Shown here in pieces: positions 5,687-9,283 of a stretch of 9,283 bases of DNA. Both the position numbers and the translations under genes were made by a program. The notes under the pieces are model-generated. The model ran no database searches, had not been told where the DNA came from, and was given only the letters and a program-made list of their open reading frames with translations. Position 1 is the stretch's first letter. Each line of letters begins with the position of its first letter. The stretch is taken from contig VAZR01000152.1 in NCBI GenBank assembly GCA_005888515.1, forward strand, positions 1-9,283, written 5' to 3'. The DNA comes from Alphaproteobacteria bacterium (GTDB taxonomy: Bacteria; Pseudomonadota; Alphaproteobacteria; ATCC43930; CGMCC-115725).

Positions 5687-6992
5687 ATGAGCCTGCCGCG
5701 GGATGGGTTGGTGGCGGTCGTCAAGCGCGATTGCCCGACCTGCGAATTGACGGCGCCGGTGCTCGGCGAATTGGCGCGCCGCGCCGGCCTGACCGTCTTC
5801 ACGCAAGACGATCCGTCGTTCCCCGACACCGTGCCCGGACCGGTGCACGACCTCGCGCTCGATGTCTCGCATCAGCTCAAGATCGAGATCGTGCCGACCC
5901 TGATCCGCCTCGAAGGCGGCCGCGAGATCGCCCGTACCTATGGCTGGGACCGCGGCGAATGGGAGCGGCTGACCGGGATACGCGGGCTCGGCGACGGCCT
6001 GCCGGAGCAGCGCCCCGGCTGCGGCGCCAAGAATGTCGAGCCCGGCATCATCGAGCGTCTCAAGGTGCGCTTCAACGAGACCGGTCTCAAATCGCGCCGC
6101 GTCGAGATCGGCCAGGATGAGGACGAACAGGAGGCGATGTTCGGGCGCGGCTGGTCGGACGGGCTGCCTTTGGTGCCGCCGACCGAGGAGCGCGTCTTGC
6201 GCATGCTCGACGGCACCTCGCGCGATCCGCAGGAGGTGTTGGGGCTGGTGCCGCCGGCTCTCGCCGCCGCAACCGTCGAGAAGGTCGCGATCAACGCCGT
6301 CATGGCCGGCTGCAAGCCGGAATACCTGCCGGTCGTATTGGCGGCGGTCGAGGCGGTGCTCGACGAGAGCTTCGCGATGCACGGCGTGCTGGCGACGACG
6401 ATGTTCGTCGGGCCGGTCGTGATCGTGAACGGCCCGATCCGCCGCCAGATCGGCATGAACGCCAAGGGCAACGCGCTCGGCCAGGGCAACCGCGCCAATT
6501 CGGCGATCGGGCGTGCCTTGCAATTGGTGATCCGCAATATCGGCGAGGGCCGCCCGCAGGAAGTCGACCGCGCCACCCTCGGCAATCCCGGCAAGCTCGG
6601 CTACTGCTTCGCCGAGGACGGCGCGCAGCATGGCCGAGTCGCTGAAGGCGATCCACAGCGTCAAGCTGGCGCCGGCTTGCGACGCGCTGCTCGTTGTCTG
6701 CCCCGAGCACGAGCGCACCTTTCGCGAGGCCGGCTGGTCGAAGGCGCGGCTTTATGAGGAGCTGTACAAATTGTGCGAGATTCCGGGCGAGGAATTGATT
6801 GCCGGCGCCAAGGGCATCGCCGAAGGCGGCCCGCCTTCGCTCGCCGGCAAGACCGTCAACAAGTTCCGGCCCGGCGGATTGATGATCGTCCGCGCCGGCG
6901 GCAATGCCGGCATGTTTTCCGGCATCATCGGCGGCTGGTCGGCCGGCGGCCCGCGCGGCAGCGTCCCGGTGACCCGAGAGGTGAAACCCTGA
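5687..6992 (+). pseudogene. Thioredoxin-like/UGSC-associated protein gene, frame broken
   Basis: The first frame starts at the ATG at 5687, nine bases after GGAG. It gives a thioredoxin-like domain with CPTC at residues 16-19 and a cis-proline-like VPTLIRLEGG. A RPGCGAKN linker follows, then a conserved domain (GRGWSDGLPLVPPTEERV; INAVMAGCKPEYLPVVLAAV; GPIRRQIGMNAKGNALGQGN; LGNPGKLGYCFAED). After about residue 311 the frame turns into Arg/Ala-rich nonsense ending at 6757. The family-like sequence resumes one frame over by 6630 (MAESLKAIHSVKLAPACDAL, LLVVCPEHERTFREAGWSKA, KFRPGGLMIVRAGGNAGMFS) and ends PVTREVKP at 6992. From memory, relatives carry several dozen more residues between these blocks, so an out-of-frame deletion is likely. 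It is probably inactive as one chain; a sequencing error or two separate products are alternatives. Confidence 0.7.
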
Positions 6993-6995
6993 CCG

Positions 6996-7415
6996 ATGCT
7001 GCGCCGGCCGCTTTTGCTGTTAGCCGCGCTCGCTTACGCAGCCGTTGCGTTCGCGCAAACGCCTGGAGACCCGATCCCAGCCGGCGCGCCAACGCTGACC
7101 GGGCGCGCCGCACAGGAGAGCGCTCCGGCGCGCGCCTTCGCCGGGCTTTTGGAAGCAGCCGCCAAGAACGATTTCGCGGCAATCCGGCCAATGCTGGTCG
7201 AGGGCCACCCCGGATCGCGCCTGCTTAATCCCGCGGATTTTCCGCGGGTAAAGGCGGAACTGCTGCCCAACGACGTCCCGCCGGCCATCGTAATTGCGAC
7301 GCTATCGGCGCTCTATCTCCAGAACGACGATGCGATCCTGGTGTTTGGTGTCAAAACCGGCCGGACGATCTGGAAGATGAAGCGCCAGACCGGGAGCTGG
7401 AAATTATCGCCGTGA
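6996..7415 (+). CDS. Small exported protein, unknown function
   Basis: The 139-residue product starts three bases after the preceding stop, so it is almost certainly in the same operon. MLRRPLLLLAALAYAAVAFA is a clear Sec signal peptide with probable cleavage at AFA|Q, placing the mature protein in the periplasm. The mature part has AFAGLLEAAAKNDFAAIRPM, PADFPRVKAELLPND, an IVIATLSALYLQNDDAILVFGV stretch and a C-terminal TGRTIWKMKRQTGSWKL. The ending resembles the last strands of small alpha+beta (NTF2-like) folds, but I cannot assign a family. A perfect 8-bp hairpin inside the gene (7230-7248) is probably incidental. Its place between a thioredoxin-like gene and a UGSC gene hints at a redox or envelope role, by context only. 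Confidence 0.75.
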   Translation: MLRRPLLLLAALAYAAVAFAQTPGDPIPAGAPTLTGRAAQESAPARAFAGLLEAAAKNDFAAIRPMLVEGHPGSRLLNPADFPRVKAELLPNDVPPAIVIATLSALYLQNDDAILVFGVKTGRTIWKMKRQTGSWKLSP

Positions 7416-7487
7416 CCGAAAGCGCCGCTTGACCCGGCTTGTTCGGGGAGAGACCCTCAGCCCAGGGTAGAAAAACAGGAGGCAATC

Positions 7488-8000
7488 ATGACCGTGCTTC
7501 TCGACCCCACCTCGGAGCGAAGTCCGACAATTCGGGCACGCCTGCCGCGCCCGGAGCGGCTCGATGGTCTGACGATCGGGATCCTCGACATCGCGAAGGC
7601 ACGCGGCGATGTGTTCCTCGACCGCCTCGACGAGCGGCTCCAGGAACGCGGCATCGCGGTCAAGCGCTACAAAAAGCCGACCAACACGCGCCCGGCGCCG
7701 TTGCCGCTGCAGCAGCAGATCGCCGGCGAAGTCAATCTGGTCATCGAAGGCCTCAGCGACTGAGGGTCGTGCATATCGTGCTGTACGCATGACATGGCGA
7801 ACTTTGAGGAGCGTGGCATTCCGACGGTCGGCGTCGCGACGACCGAGTTTATTCAAGGGGCGGAGGCGCAGGCGAAATCGCTCGGCACCGACCCCGCTCT
7901 GGTGTTCATCCCGCATCCCGTGCAGGACCGCACCGACGACGAGCTGCGCAAGCTCGCCGACGAGCATTTCGACGCGATCGTCAAGCTGCTGGTGAAATAA
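7488..8000 (+). CDS. UGSC family selenoprotein (in-frame TGA = Sec92)
   Basis: One frame of 170 residues is interrupted only by TGA at 7761-7763, 91 codons in. Before it: LDGLTIGILDIAKARGDVFLDRL, a KRYKKPT segment and LVIEGLSD. After it: G-S-C-I-S-C-C-T-H-D, then MANFEERGIPTVGVATTEFI, ALVFIPHPVQDRTDDELRKL and a normal TAA. D-U-G-S-C-x-S-C is the signature of UGSC proteins, which occur as Cys or selenocysteine forms, and residues on both sides fit the family. The exact role is unknown, but the U/C motif implies thiol-selenol redox chemistry. AGGAGG lies five bases before the ATG. A hairpin fitting a bacterial SECIS follows the TGA. A routine gene caller would split this into 7488-7763 and 7794-8000. 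The alternative is a Cys (TGC/TGT) to TGA nonsense mutation. Confidence 0.85.
7766..7793 (+). promoter_or_regulatory. Candidate bacterial SECIS element
   Basis: GTCGTGC (7766-7772) pairs with GCATGAC (7787-7793) in seven pairs including one G-U. Past an A/C mismatch, UAU (7774-7776) pairs with GUA (7783-7785), leaving the loop CGUGCU (7777-7782) with a G at its second position followed by U. The loop begins 13 bases after the TGA, slightly closer than the 17 in E. coli fdhF, and the stem is entirely coding, as bacterial SECIS elements are. It would bind SelB with Sec-tRNA. The rare ATA codon falls in this helix. Confidence 0.6.
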
Positions 8001-8003
8001 GAA

Positions 8004-8131
8004 CCCTCTCCCGCACTGCGGGAGAGGGTGGCTGAGGGCGGAGCCCGAAGCCGGGTGAGGGTCTTTGCATTGGCCGACACCCTCACCCGCCCCGCTGCGC
8101 TCGGCACCCTCTCCCGCGGTGCGGGAGAGGG
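8004..8131. repeat. Composite inverted repeat between convergent genes
   Basis: Two arms face each other, each made of an 11-bp hairpin plus a conserved tail. CCCTCTCCCGC (8004-8014) pairs with GCGGGAGAGGG (8018-8028), and CCCTCTCCCGC (8107-8117) with GCGGGAGAGGG (8121-8131). Inside, GGGTGAGGGT (from about 8054) mirrors ACCCTCACCC (about 8080-8090). The first hairpin starts three bases after the selenoprotein stop and the last ends seven bases before the solute-binding protein stop, so the element may end transcription from both sides although it has no T-run. The arm at 7-44 belongs to the same family. Confidence 0.8.
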
Positions 8132-8138
8132 GCTAAGT

Positions 8139-9283
8139 CTACGACCGCATGAAGCCTTCGAGCTCGGACTCGGCAAAGGTGAGCGCCTGCTCGATCGATT
8201 TGCCCTGCTGCGTGCATTGAGCGATCATCTTGCTCATCGTCGCCTGAGCAAAGATCTGGGTGCCAATCTTTAAGGGCGCCGGCCACCCCGTCGTGCTCGG
8301 AATGACATCGCCGCGCGGCGGATAGTTGTAGACCGTGTATTTCGGCGGCTCGACCTCTTCCCACACCTTGAAGTCCATAAAGCTGCTGAAGGGCGGCGTG
8401 TCGAAACCCGAGCTCGCGGCGACCAGCTTTTCCTGGTTTTCGCGGGTCGTGATGTACGCGAGCAGGCCCTTCGCCGCCGGAATGTTCTTCGAGAAGTTCC
8501 AGATGCCCCAATAGTAGTAGTTGGCCGGATCATATCGGCCCAGCGGCCCTTTCGGCGACGGGAAGGTCCACAATTGCTCGGCGAGCTTGCGGTTGTCGCG
8601 CACCGCGACCGCATAGGCGCTCGGCGGATTGAAGATCAACGCGCTCTGCCCCGACACCAGCGCCTTGTTGTTCGAGGCGTTGTCATAGGCGAAGACCTCG
8701 CCGGGCAGCACCTTAGCCAGCTTCTGGAACCATTCGAGCGCGTGCCGCGTCTTGTCGTCCTTGACCGTGATGTTGCCGTCCTTGTCAACCAGCTGGACCC
8801 CGTAGCTGGCGAACATCGCGCCGATCATGTTCAGCGCGTCGGTGCACACGCTCAGTCCAAGCCCGAAGGGATGACCGGCCTTGAAGCACTTTTCGGCCGC
8901 AACCAGCATCGTGTCCCAGGTCCAATGGTCCTGCAGCTCCTTGTCCGGCGCGGTGCCCGGGCCCGGATACATCTTCTGCACATCGAGGCCGGCATATTCC
9001 TTCAGCATGTCGATGCGGGCGCAGGGCGGCAGCGAGGCGCTGCCGTAGCTCGACGGCATCGCCATCCAGTGGCCGTCGACCTTGCCGGTGTATTCGCAAC
9101 CCTGGGAAATCTTGCCGTATTTCTGGATCAGCGGGTCGACGAGGTCGTCGAGCGGCACGAAATTGCCGGCCTGGGCCGACACGTACCAGAGGCGCAGCCC
9201 CATGATGTCGTGGCCGGCCCGCGCTTGACCCTCAGCCATCAGGGTCAGCAGATCCTTGTCGCCGTTCGAGGTGATTGCGTCGA
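8139..9283 (-). CDS. ABC transporter solute-binding protein (family 1), N-terminus cut off
   Basis: The frame is open to the right edge; about 380 residues are visible and the true start with its signal peptide lies outside. The Met at 9239 is internal: DAITSNGDKDLLTL precedes it in frame. Family 1 (sugar-type) features are AGHDIMGLRLWYVSAQAGNF near the start, GKVDGHWMAMPSSYGSAS in the ligand-facing region, WTWDTMLVAAEKCFKAGHPFG, the DGNITVKDDKTRHALEWFQK helix, ALVSGQSALIFNPPSAYAVA, and a C-terminal GIWNFSKNIPAAKGLLAYIT with QALTFAESELEGFMRS at the end. Such periplasmic proteins bind sugars, polyols or related solutes and deliver them to an ABC permease; the substrate is not readable. Permease and ATPase genes are not in view and may lie to the right. 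Confidence 0.9.
   Translation of the reverse strand, partial: DAITSNGDKDLLTLMAEGQARAGHDIMGLRLWYVSAQAGNFVPLDDLVDPLIQKYGKISQGCEYTGKVDGHWMAMPSSYGSASLPPCARIDMLKEYAGLDVQKMYPGPGTAPDKELQDHWTWDTMLVAAEKCFKAGHPFGLGLSVCTDALNMIGAMFASYGVQLVDKDGNITVKDDKTRHALEWFQKLAKVLPGEVFAYDNASNNKALVSGQSALIFNPPSAYAVAVRDNRKLAEQLWTFPSPKGPLGRYDPANYYYWGIWNFSKNIPAAKGLLAYITTRENQEKLVAASSGFDTPPFSSFMDFKVWEEVEPPKYTVYNYPPRGDVIPSTTGWPAPLKIGTQIFAQATMSKMIAQCTQQGKSIEQALTFAESELEGFMRS

Noticed and set aside
5513..6718. 401-codon minus-strand frame opposite the thioredoxin-like gene
   Set aside because: It is a GC-rich antisense shadow with low-complexity Arg/Asp/Ala/His content; the plus strand has recognisable conserved blocks.
7230..7248. 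Perfect 8-bp hairpin CCCGCGGA/TCCGCGGG as a terminator
   Set aside because: It lies inside the exported-protein gene, has no T-run after it, and the frame continues normally for another 55 codons.
7794..8000. Separate 68-residue gene starting MANFEERGIP
   Set aside because: No ribosome binding site is convincing, it is in frame with 7488-7763, and the sequence joining them encodes the conserved GSCxSC of the same family.

Overview
The window is GC-rich chromosomal DNA that reads like an alphaproteobacterium, most likely Rhizobiales/Hyphomicrobiales. Supporting signs are the overall codon use, the two families of dispersed palindromic repeats typical of Bradyrhizobium-like genomes, a bactofilin gene, an HU protein with an Ala/Lys/Pro-rich tail, and a perfect CtrA-type site (TTAA-N7-TTAAC). 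I see no rRNA, tRNA, CRISPR array, transposase or phage structural gene.

Layout. At 1-728 a palindromic repeat arm is followed by two minus-strand genes, a VOC (glyoxalase-fold) protein and a 66-residue Cys4 zinc-ribbon-like protein. At 840-2207 a REP-like palindrome precedes a plus-strand MFS exporter. At 2208-3002 a DUF433/DUF5615 pair, probably toxin-antitoxin-like, lies on the minus strand between two direct copies of the last 104 bp of the MFS gene. At 3016-3369 is a small single-span membrane protein gene, followed by about 420 bp with little in it. At 3790-4722 a small proline-rich lipoprotein gene converges on a bactofilin gene, and their two stop codons share one palindrome. The bactofilin promoter region carries the CtrA-like box. 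At 4989-5417 is the HU-family gene.

The plus-strand cluster 5687-8000 is the most interesting part. It holds (i) a thioredoxin-like domain (CPTC) joined to a conserved domain, but with its reading frame broken near 6617-6630; (ii) a small exported protein; and (iii) a gene that looks like two ORFs (7488-7763 and 7794-8000) but is one reading frame interrupted only by an in-frame TGA. The TGA is followed by GSCxSC, which is the UGSC motif of the UGSC family of (seleno)proteins. A stem-loop of the right kind to be a bacterial SECIS element lies immediately 3' of the TGA. The best reading is a selenoprotein with selenocysteine at residue 92, encoded next to a thioredoxin-like partner.

At 8004-8131 a large composite inverted repeat separates that cluster from a convergent gene for an ABC-transporter solute-binding protein, which runs off the right edge of the window.
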